A DNA stretch of 37,915 nucleotides from a virus: the IMG/VR virus record IMGVR_UViG_3300018083_000069, positions 1 to 37,915 of that record, one strand, 5' to 3'. This document shows, piece after piece, positions 31,763 through 37,915 of the stretch (position 1 is its first letter; each line of letters begins with the position of its first letter). A model generated the notes under the pieces. The model was not told the DNA's origin, did not search any database, and saw only the letters and a program-made list of their open reading frames with translations. The position numbers and the translations under genes were made by a program.

Positions 31763-33769
31763 TCAACTGGGGGCATTTTGTGGTCCTTGTGCTGGTGGTT
31801 GCGCTCCTGGGGCGCCAGGTGCTCCGCCCGGACCAGCGGGCTGTGGGGCAAGCATACCGGAAGCAGCCGCGTGCAGCAAACCTCTAGCCTGAATCATAAT
31901 AGAGTCATCGCATGGTATCTGTCCCATTCTAATGCCCTGGATTACCTGTGGTTGCCAAGGCAATTGAAGCATTGGATTGGTTTCTAGCAGGAAATAGACG
32001 ATGTGGATGAAGGTATGGGCGTTAAACAGCAAATCAAGGTTCTGATCTTGCTGAGTAGCCTCTTGTCCCTTCCTGTAGAAGTCATGACGCTGAATATGCT
32101 CCAAATGCGCCTGATAGTTACCTACGGGCTGCTGTAGTCCTTGTGCCATCTTGGCATTTTCTAGATCCGCTTCCCGAACATCGACCTGCATTTCCTCGTA
32201 AAGTCGATCCGTATCGCCAAGATCCAACGAGTTAAGAGCCATCGGAGCCGGAACCACGCCCATCTTGAGTAGCTCCATGATTTGGGCTTGTTGCGCAGGG
32301 TAGCTTCTCGGCGTAGCGCTTCCAGGTACAACTCGCCAATCCGTTTGTCCGTTAAGATCGGACTGCGAGAAGTTGAAGGCTTCAAAATTCTGATTTTGTC
32401 CTACAGTCTTGACCATATGCTGGGCATCCCAGTATTGGCCTACATACGAGAGGAAGTGTTGGATTACCTTCTGCCACCCCTTCTCCTTGTCACGAATCGT
32501 ATCCATAACAAGTGATGACTCGTCCTCCTGCAAATATGCGATGGCCGTCGCAGCAGTAACTCCGGGCGGTAATTGCTTCCCATCCTGAGTCTGTTGTGAT
32601 GCAAGCTCATCCATTTCTGTTCGTAGCAAAGTTAAATGATCTATGACGTATGCCGGAAGCCCAACAAGGGGTATTGGCTGGGGCGGATTAGTACCAGGCT
32701 TATGTAGAATGATTTCACCGGGGACGTTCCGGATCTTACGAGGCGAAATCGAGCCTTCCACAGCGGAAAGCATAGGTTTAGCCATCTTGTTCTTATCTTC
32801 GATGATTTGGGACCGAGTACGGTTGTACTCAAGCTGAATTGGGATAAGGTCGTTGATAAGGCTATCCGCATAGAACATCCCCGATTCTATGTACTGTCTC
32901 CGAGTGAATGGGAATTGGCCATGTGCGTACGGAAAAGGCTCAGCCTGTAGGACTTTACCCTTTATGTAGATCAGATGTAGTCCATCAGGGTAAGTTTGGT
33001 CATTTGGCTTGACCCAGACCTCTTTTACCTCAACACCCTTCTGCTTCGCCTGTTGATCAGTCATTCCCATGACCGTCATCAGACGAGATTCGACGGTGGA
33101 AGACGAAAGAGTCATCGTTTCGTCGACTTTTACGCCGTATTCCTTGCTCAAGAACTCCGGATCGCGAACTACACAATGCATAATCCACGGCTGACGCTCA
33201 ATATCGGGCTCGTCTAGGTTCGGAACGAATAAATGGAACGGAGAAACGGCTTCACAGACTGGTCCGCCCATAGCTCCGCCTACATTGACCGAATCCGAGT
33301 AGTAATCCTTCGAGAAAGCGGTTCCGCAAAGCAACATCCAGAAGTCTACACGCTTCATAACGTCCGCAACTTCGCAAACGTCCGTCAAATAATCAACAAG
33401 CTTATCGGCAGCACGAGCAGAAGAGACATCAATAGTATCCGTAGTATTAGGGTTAACGAATCCTCGAACCCGCTCCTTGTTGAGTCGGGCAAGTTCCTTT
33501 CGGACAATTTTTCGCACACGGTTGACGGTGATCCTTGTCTTAGAACGATTCGGAGGCGGCTCTATGAGCTGTCCGAGGCTTGTTGGCATCTGAGAATACT
33601 GCCATGTGACCCATTGCTTCCCAAAGAAGAAGGCAATGTTGATGTACCACTGACGCTCGAACTGCTGCCGAGCCATTTTTGCCTTGGAATAACGAGTTTC
33701 CCAAACAACGAGAGGTTCTGGCTCTCCTGCTTTACCGTTCTGAGAGACGTCTGTGTTTTCATCCATCAT
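31763..33769 (-). CDS. Portal protein
   Basis: ATG at 33769 (a TTG at 33775 with nearby GGGGG is an alternative start); about 668 aa. After a short acidic start it has an RQQFERQWYINIAFFFGKQW motif, then helices and beta strands typical of podovirus portals (KIRNVPGEIILHKPGTNPPQ; DELASQQTQDGKQLPPGVTA; DESSLVMDTIRDKEKGWQKV). The C-terminus is a Pro/Gly/Ala-rich tail. Twelve copies form the DNA channel and dock the terminase and adaptor. It follows terminase in the operon. Confidence 0.88.
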   Translation of the reverse strand: MMDENTDVSQNGKAGEPEPLVVWETRYSKAKMARQQFERQWYINIAFFFGKQWVTWQYSQMPTSLGQLIEPPPNRSKTRITVNRVRKIVRKELARLNKERVRGFVNPNTTDTIDVSSARAADKLVDYLTDVCEVADVMKRVDFWMLLCGTAFSKDYYSDSVNVGGAMGGPVCEAVSPFHLFVPNLDEPDIERQPWIMHCVVRDPEFLSKEYGVKVDETMTLSSSTVESRLMTVMGMTDQQAKQKGVEVKEVWVKPNDQTYPDGLHLIYIKGKVLQAEPFPYAHGQFPFTRRQYIESGMFYADSLINDLIPIQLEYNRTRSQIIEDKNKMAKPMLSAVEGSISPRKIRNVPGEIILHKPGTNPPQPIPLVGLPAYVIDHLTLLRTEMDELASQQTQDGKQLPPGVTAATAIAYLQEDESSLVMDTIRDKEKGWQKVIQHFLSYVGQYWDAQHMVKTVGQNQNFEAFNFSQSDLNGQTDWRVVPGSATPRSYPAQQAQIMELLKMGVVPAPMALNSLDLGDTDRLYEEMQVDVREADLENAKMAQGLQQPVGNYQAHLEHIQRHDFYRKGQEATQQDQNLDLLFNAHTFIHIVYFLLETNPMLQLPWQPQVIQGIRMGQIPCDDSIMIQARGLLHAAASGMLAPQPAGPGGAPGAPGAQPPAQGPQNAPS

Positions 33770-34007
33770 GGTCAATGTTCAGCACCCCCATCAAGAACCG
33801 TGCATCTTCATCGTCATCATCAACGAGAACTACAGGTTCGTCATCGAACTCATCGGGAACTACAAACACATCGGGCGGGGGTGATTCACCTTCGGTAACA
33901 GCTACACCTGCTTCATTAGAGAGCATCAAGGTCCAGATCCGAAGGGTTTGCTTCTGTTCCGAGTGAGAGAGGTTCATCCGAATCTGTTCGTTTTCTAGCT
34001 CTCGCAT
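33759..34007 (-). CDS. Hypothetical small acidic protein (82 aa)
   Basis: The frame is open to 34097. I start at ATG 34007 because GGAAGGAAG precedes it; ATG 33926 would shorten the overlap with the upstream gene from 92 to 11 bases. The N-terminal part is helical (RELENEQIRMNLSHSEQKQT). The C-terminal half is acidic (VPDEFDDEPVVLVDDDDEDA). It overlaps the portal start. Possibly a small packaging or portal accessory protein. Confidence 0.5.
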   Translation of the reverse strand: MRELENEQIRMNLSHSEQKQTLRIWTLMLSNEAGVAVTEGESPPPDVFVVPDEFDDEPVVLVDDDDEDARFLMGVLNIDHDG

Positions 34008-34434
34008 TTTCACTTCCTTCCACCGGAGCGGCACCCACCAACCCAGCCACAGCAGCGCGGAGGTCCCGGATAAGATTCCGAGCAATAGTGAGATCACGGT
34101 TTAGTCTCTCATTTTCCTCGTAAACTCGGCTAGCGCTTGCCTTAGACACGTACCCAGCGACAGAGGCCAATCCGACGAAGTCTTTTTCTCCGATGTACAT
34201 TCTACCGCCGTCGAAATCAACCCCGGTGTCCAAGAACCACACGTCGTCGATACTGCGGGAGACGAAACTACACGCAGGAAGCTGCAATCCAGTGGTAAGG
34301 AGCTGAAATCGCGCATCTTTTCCACCTACAGGGCTAACAACCTCTAGACTATCGACAGTTTCTTCCCAATCCGGATCGCCTTCTTTCATCTGTAGGAGCG
34401 TACTCCGACGATAAATCCTACAGTCCCTGTTCAT
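33916..34434 (-). CDS. Hypothetical protein of packaging operon (172 aa)
   Basis: ATG at 34434 overlaps the previous stop. The N-terminal region is beta-rich (FQLLTTGLQLPACSFVSRS; WFLDTGVDFDGGRMYIGEKD), followed by a helix (RVYEENERLNRDLTIARNLI) and a disordered basic/acidic tail (RARKRTDSDEPLSLG). It lies between the terminase/Acb2-like genes and portal. No family recognised. Confidence 0.6.
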   Translation of the reverse strand: MNRDCRIYRRSTLLQMKEGDPDWEETVDSLEVVSPVGGKDARFQLLTTGLQLPACSFVSRSIDDVWFLDTGVDFDGGRMYIGEKDFVGLASVAGYVSKASASRVYEENERLNRDLTIARNLIRDLRAAVAGLVGAAPVEGSENARARKRTDSDEPLSLGTEANPSDLDLDAL

Positions 34435-34673
34435 CAGATACGCTCCGGTCCGAGAGGTTGCGACACCGCGACGGCTTGGATTGAACGCATTAAAGCGTCT
34501 TCGAGATGTGTGACTGCTAGGGACTTAAGACGACCATCGGGGCAGACTTCGTTAACATGATGAGCAAGATCCCGAAAACGTTCACGTAGCTCAGCATAAA
34601 CATTAGCGACGTTAGCGTTTCCAGGATGAAATCCCATCGTCTGTTCAATTTGCTCTGCAAGTTGGTCGCTCAC
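34434..34673 (-). CDS. Acb2/Tad1-like cyclic-nucleotide sponge (79 aa)
   Basis: GTG at 34673 overlaps the terminase stop by 4 bases and has AGGAG seven bases upstream; a TTG at 34676 is an alternative. The core LRERFRDLAHHVNEVCPDGR then SLAVTHLEDALMRSIQAVA matches the helical pattern of the Acb2 domain (LA...i.e..PdgRe.slAlT.LEeA.mwa..AIA) found in phage anti-CBASS proteins that bind cyclic di- and trinucleotides. The length fits. It sits between large terminase and head genes, so it would be made late. The family call is by motif; activity is inferred. Confidence 0.68.
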   Translation of the reverse strand: MSDQLAEQIEQTMGFHPGNANVANVYAELRERFRDLAHHVNEVCPDGRLKSLAVTHLEDALMRSIQAVAVSQPLGPERI

Positions 34674-36139
34674 CAATCATCTCCTAACACTGGATGGTAC
34701 TTGTCGTTATCCGAACCTAGGAAGTCTCGTTCGGTGTACTCTTCATCTCTAGGAACAGTATGCGAGGGGGTCCTTGGCTCAAAATGAGGAACGTCTGCAC
34801 CTCCCCATTCGTTTTCCGGGCGAGAGCACACAAGGTATCTAAGTGCATCAACGGCGTGATCGTTTCTTTTTTCAGGGGCTTCCTTTGGTTGCTTGGCTTC
34901 CCTGGCCTTCATACTGGCAAATTGGGACCATCTATAAGTATGTAGCTCTCTGATAAGATGGGTACAATCGTTAGTAATGAGAAGTCCTCGGGTATCCAAC
35001 AAACGACGCACTCGATTAAGTCCGTAGGGTACGTCATTGTTTCCAAGCCCAATGAAGACATCGTCGCGAGAATACTCGGATTGAACCGACTCTCCGTTGA
35101 CTGCGTTTCTTTGGGAGATGGAAGGGTCGCCAACACGATAATTGACCTTGAACTGAATATTCCTGGTTCGCTCCCAGAAGTTAACTTCGGAGGCGTGTTC
35201 GGTGATTGTTCGTTCTGCCTCGTAATACTCATGGAAGACAATAATCCGTCCTTCATTGTCCACGTAAGCCCACAACCAAGCCGTCGGATTCCTGAGCCCA
35301 TGATCCATTCCGGTGATTATCGGGTGAACTACAGCACTAGGGTCAATACTATCGACGACATGGAGAGCAGGATTAAAACTAGGATAAACAAGACCAGAAG
35401 CAGCGACGAATTTGCCGTACTTCCTAGCTTCCCGTTCTTCGCTTGACATTCCAGCGAGCATTGCGTCAAGAGCCCCAGGAGGAAGGAAAGGGTTGTACTC
35501 TGAGGGTGCTTGGAACACTGCTGCTTCATCGTGTAGGTTTCCCTCGGTGAACGGTTCGTAGATTCTCCTGTAGACCCAAGTCATTCCGAGAACTGGCGTC
35601 ATTGTCATCCACCAATTACCCTGTACATCAACCAGTCGTAGCATGTTCTCGTTAAATATGCTTTCAGGCGGTTCTTCGTCGATCCAACAAAAATTACGAG
35701 AAGTACCAGCGTGCTTTTCAGTATCCATCTCGCCTGTGAGGAAGTCCATCTTACTGCCGTTAGCTAGAGTGAGAACACGACTTTGCTTATCGTAACTCTG
35801 CTCCCAACTTCCGGAGACAAGCGCGCTTCGAGGAAGCCATCTGTCGAGTTCGGGGAGCATAATTTTCTTGAGACCTTGCTCAATATCGACGCTAACTCCT
35901 CTGCCGAAAACGGGAGGTTCCGGTATTCGTCTGTAAGGATGATTACCAGTGAGCCAGAATGACGCCTCTGTGGCTCCGGAAACAGTTTTCCCTGCCCTGT
36001 TTCCTCCCAGAAGAAGACGTCCGATGGCGTCGCTGGCATGGAATTTCTCCTGAATTTCGTACGGCGTGTACCCGAGCAAGCTCGGCGACGTTACCCTTCT
36101 ACGAAGGGATCCAGCGAATTCTTCACGAAATGTCGTCAT
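34670..36139 (-). CDS. terL: Terminase large subunit
   Basis: ATG at 36139; 489 aa. Walker A is GGNRAGKT (45-52), Walker B with catalytic Glu is CWIDEEPPES (D154, E155/E156), and motif III-type MTMTPVLGM follows. The nuclease half begins near ITGMDHGLRNPTAW (about residue 275) and contains VGDPS. It translocates and cuts DNA with the small subunit, whose gene overlaps it by 17 bases. Length is typical for podovirus terminases. Confidence 0.93.
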   Translation of the reverse strand: MTTFREEFAGSLRRRVTSPSLLGYTPYEIQEKFHASDAIGRLLLGGNRAGKTVSGATEASFWLTGNHPYRRIPEPPVFGRGVSVDIEQGLKKIMLPELDRWLPRSALVSGSWEQSYDKQSRVLTLANGSKMDFLTGEMDTEKHAGTSRNFCWIDEEPPESIFNENMLRLVDVQGNWWMTMTPVLGMTWVYRRIYEPFTEGNLHDEAAVFQAPSEYNPFLPPGALDAMLAGMSSEEREARKYGKFVAASGLVYPSFNPALHVVDSIDPSAVVHPIITGMDHGLRNPTAWLWAYVDNEGRIIVFHEYYEAERTITEHASEVNFWERTRNIQFKVNYRVGDPSISQRNAVNGESVQSEYSRDDVFIGLGNNDVPYGLNRVRRLLDTRGLLITNDCTHLIRELHTYRWSQFASMKAREAKQPKEAPEKRNDHAVDALRYLVCSRPENEWGGADVPHFEPRTPSHTVPRDEEYTERDFLGSDNDKYHPVLGDDW

Positions 36140-36818
36140 CGTTTAGTACCAATTCCAGTACGTTCTCGGTTTTTTCGGAAACTACAGCTCCTACAGCCCT
36201 AAGCTTACGAGCCGGTGGCGTGCCGTGCACGAGCAAGTAATCGAAATCGTTGGCGAGAGCTGAAAGCACGTTTCTGTCGACGTGGGCCTCAAGAATTTCG
36301 AGAATCCCTTGCATGAGATTAGCTGCCTCCGATTTATCGGAGCTTGTTCCTTCTGTTAGCTCTCCCGTTAGCGTTAAGTAAAGCTTGATGGCACTAACGT
36401 TTCCACCAGAAGCTTCACGGCTTAGCGCTTGGTGAACTCTAGAACGCTCGTCTGGTAGAATTTGTTCAAGACGTGTCTGTAGGGCACTCTGGAACAACGG
36501 GTTCTTAAGCCAAGCGTTGTGCTGTGAGAGCGTGATTCCGAAGCTCTTCATCTTAGCCGCAATTGGTCGACCATCTCCGGCGGAGCATAGTAAGTCGATC
36601 CATCGCACTTGTTTCGGAGTCAGAGTAGGCGTCCCGTCTACAGGAACCCCGTTAGCGCTCAGGTACTTAAGGTACCTCGCGTTAGCGAAGACTTCGGCTA
36701 GGCAGGTTTCAACGAGGTACTCTCTGAAGAGTTCTTCGTCAGACGTCGGCAAGCGACGGAACTTCCAGTAATACGTCTCAATGAGAGCTACAGTCGACTG
36801 GACTTGCTTACTGGCCAT
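36123..36818 (-). CDS. terS: Terminase small subunit (putative)
   Basis: The ATG at 36818 has GAGGAAATCA just upstream; the frame stays open to 36830 but that extension is the ribosome site. The 231-aa protein has an HTH-type centre (LTPKQVRWIDLLCSAGDGRP; ITLSQHNAWLKNPLFQSAL) and a helical stretch ALSREASGGNVSAIKLYLTL with ALSREASGGNVSAIKLYLTLTGEL-type oligomerisation pattern, common in small terminases. It directly precedes TerL. It should recognise the packaging site, which may lie in 37213-37753. Confidence 0.7.
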   Translation of the reverse strand: MASKQVQSTVALIETYYWKFRRLPTSDEELFREYLVETCLAEVFANARYLKYLSANGVPVDGTPTLTPKQVRWIDLLCSAGDGRPIAAKMKSFGITLSQHNAWLKNPLFQSALQTRLEQILPDERSRVHQALSREASGGNVSAIKLYLTLTGELTEGTSSDKSEAANLMQGILEILEAHVDRNVLSALANDFDYLLVHGTPPARKLRAVGAVVSEKTENVLELVLNDDDIS

Positions 36819-37212
36819 TGATTTCCTCAAAAAAGCGAATAAGTGTACTCGGGATGCGGTAATGGTGTAGGGTGTAGTTAATGTCTATCAACGGCATACA
36901 TGCCTTCTCACTGAACTCAGCTCCGCTGAGGCCACTCGAACGCAGGAATTCAGCGAATTCTGGGCCGTTACTGGGAACTACAGTTACACCCCGAGGCCAA
37001 TTCTCTCTGCGAACTGAAGTTCGGAAGTCATGGTAGGCAGGAATTAATTCGACGGCGTCAGGGAACGTCGAGAGGAAGCGCGGGTGTAAATGGTGAGGAA
37101 TGCCTTTTTCTTGGGCTTGAATGAGGACTACAGCTAGAGCACACTGATGAGCCTGTTCGAGTTGAGTTAAACCGAGACGGTTTCGGAAAGAGACCAATGG
37201 GTTATTAGTCAC
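36808..37212 (-). CDS. Tandem helix-turn-helix regulator (134 aa)
   Basis: The frame extends to 37437, but GTG 37212 has GGAG five bases upstream and the protein-like sequence begins there. Residues near 13-36 (GLTQLEQAHQCALAVVLIQA then QEKG) match the XRE HTH spacing G-L-S/T-Q...E..A...I...E.G. Near residue 95-125 a second similar unit (SGLSGAEFSEKACMPLIDIN) precedes YRIPSTLIRFFEEIN. It is the first gene of the leftward operon, facing the palindrome array at 37420-37600, and its stop overlaps the small terminase start. It may repress or activate the control region. Confidence 0.55.
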   Translation of the reverse strand: MTNNPLVSFRNRLGLTQLEQAHQCALAVVLIQAQEKGIPHHLHPRFLSTFPDAVELIPAYHDFRTSVRRENWPRGVTVVPSNGPEFAEFLRSSGLSGAEFSEKACMPLIDINYTLHHYRIPSTLIRFFEEINGQ

Positions 37213-37275
37213 GTTAGCTCCGAGTAGGGTGGGGCGGGGCAGCCTTCGACCTGGTCGCGTGGGGCGATGGAGGCT

Positions 37276-37281
37276 ATTATA
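37276..37281 (-). promoter_or_regulatory. Candidate -10 of leftward (late) promoter
   Basis: On the minus strand TATAAT, a perfect -10, lies 64 bases before the HTH gene start. The -35 position at 17 bases (TGGTCC) is poor, so activation by a regulator such as WhiB, or an operator effect from the upstream palindromes, may be needed. G-rich sequence surrounds it. Confidence 0.4.
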
Positions 37282-37419
37282 TACACACGTCGCCAGGAGG
37301 ACCACCGAGGGGAGGGGGTAACTTAATAGGATTTGGAATGTTTTGCTAATTTGGGAAAATTTTATCTGAATTGGGGCTACGCGCTCTACGGGGGACCAAG
37401 TCAAACTCTGACCGATTTC

Positions 37420-37600
37420 GTAATACAACTGTAACAATCGTAACAGGCCCGTAATATAGCACGCATTATATTACAATGTCATGACTTTGTAACAATCGTA
37501 ATATAGCGAGCACTATATTACGAATCGTAACACTTGTCACACGATCGCAGTATTACCGTAATATTTCGGTTCGTCACAATATTACAAGATCTTGTAACAC
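37420..37600. repeat. Palindrome/direct-repeat array (operators or origin)
   Basis: Within 180 AT-rich bases: GTAATATA/TATATTAC around an 8-base spacer (37451-37474); TCGTAATATAG/CTATATTACGA, 11-bp arms with 6-base spacer (37496-37523); TATTAC-C-GTAATA (37551-37563); and TTACAAGATCTTGTAA, a perfect 16-bp palindrome (37582-37597). GTAACAATCGTAA occurs twice, at 37431-37443 and 37489-37501. The array lies between the leftward operon and the rightward gene at 37754. Operators for a dimeric regulator or replication iterons are both possible. Confidence 0.75.
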
Positions 37601-37674
37601 GTTTCGGCGTGGGTTTCCGGCCGGACCCGGTAAACTGATATCACAAGCGAAACGGACGGAACGCAAGAATCGGA

Positions 37675-37693
37675 TCCGAAAGAAAGTTTCGGA
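37675..37693. repeat. Hairpin in leader of right-edge gene
   Basis: TCCGAAA (37675-37681) and TTTCGGA (37687-37693) pair around a 5-base loop, 60 bases before the GTG at 37754. GCGAAACGG occurs on both sides. It may be part of the 5' untranslated leader. No T-run follows. Apart from this hairpin I see nothing else assignable in 37601-37753. Confidence 0.4.
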
Positions 37694-37753
37694 GCGGAGT
37701 TGCGAAACGGGAATCGGACGCTAGAATGGAACTACACAAGCGAGAGGGACAAA

Positions 37754-37915
37754 GTGAACGAGAACGAGATCGAGATGCAAGTCTGGTCACGACGTGACGA
37801 ATGGGGCGCCATCATAGTGTGCTGCGAGAAGTTCGACCCGACGCACACTGTCACGGAGATGGTATTCATCCCGACGATGGCGCCGATGGTAGTTCATCTC
37901 ACGGATCCGGGAGCG
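37754..37915 (+). CDS. Partial small protein at right edge
   Basis: GTG at 37754 behind GAGAGGGACAAA opens a frame that is still open at the end of the window (54 codons). It begins MNENEIEMQVWSRRDEWGAI and contains ICC followed by EKFDPTHTVTEMVFIPTM. If the window is a closed circle the frame would run 33 codons into the left end, to TAG at 97-99, overlapping the gene at 5-175 in another frame. It is the first gene of the rightward arm past the control region. No family recognised. Confidence 0.5.
   Translation, partial: MNENEIEMQVWSRRDEWGAIIVCCEKFDPTHTVTEMVFIPTMAPMVVHLTDPGA

Noticed and set aside
37213-37437. N-terminal extension of the HTH protein up to 37437
   Set aside because: The extension is unlike protein sequence and crosses the palindrome array and promoter; GTG 37212 has its own ribosome site.
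37420-37600. CRISPR array
   Set aside because: The repeats are short palindromes with irregular spacing and no uniform spacers.
1-37915. Integrase or lysogeny module
   Set aside because: No tyrosine or serine recombinase motif is seen in any gene; the HTH protein alone does not show temperate life.

Overview
This window reads as a nearly complete genome, or most of one, of a lytic tailed phage with a short, podovirus-type tail and an actinobacterial host. The host call rests on three things: a WhiB-family protein (12529-12864), a surface protein ending in an LAETG (class E type) sortase signal (15201-16139), and frequent GTG/TTG starts. G+C is about half by eye. I see no integrase, no phage RNA polymerase and no complete tRNA.

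The layout has two arms that converge at a bidirectional terminator (17688-17719). The rightward arm (1-17.7 kb) starts with many very small proteins, several Cys-rich or membrane-bound. A strong promoter at 2728-2756 then leads into a compositionally distinct acidic 303-aa gene. Next come a two-helix membrane protein, a pair of genes sharing a paralogous domain, and a recombination/replication block: Cas4/RecB-like nuclease, Sak4-like ATPase, ssDNA-binding protein, primase-helicase, family A DNA polymerase, WhiB and a RuvC-like resolvase. This arm ends with an amidase endolysin, a sortase-anchored surface protein, a DnaQ-like exonuclease and several small proteins.

The leftward arm (37.2-17.7 kb) is the virion operon. 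In transcription order it holds a double-HTH regulator, small and large terminase, an Acb2-like (anti-CBASS) small protein, connector-region small genes, portal, scaffold, major capsid protein, a completion protein, a head-tail adaptor, two nozzle-like proteins flanking two paralogous fibre-type proteins, and large internal/ejection-type proteins. Capsid and downstream genes are separated by a long hairpin and a UUCG-tetraloop terminator.

The 541-bp non-coding region at 37213-37753 separates the leftward operon from a rightward gene running off the right edge. It carries a candidate leftward promoter and a dense palindrome array, which suits a control region, an origin or a packaging site. 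The first gene at the left edge has its ribosome binding site only if the right edge is joined to it, so the window may be an opened circle.

The most interesting points are the Acb2-like protein inside the packaging operon, the LAETG-anchored protein beside the endolysin, the HTH gene plus operator-like array, a genome-wide excess of TGTAG/CTACA that is absent from the 303-aa gene and scarce in the capsid gene, a GC-rich patch over the primase active site, and two tRNA-like acceptor/T-arm structures flanking the 68-aa membrane gene.
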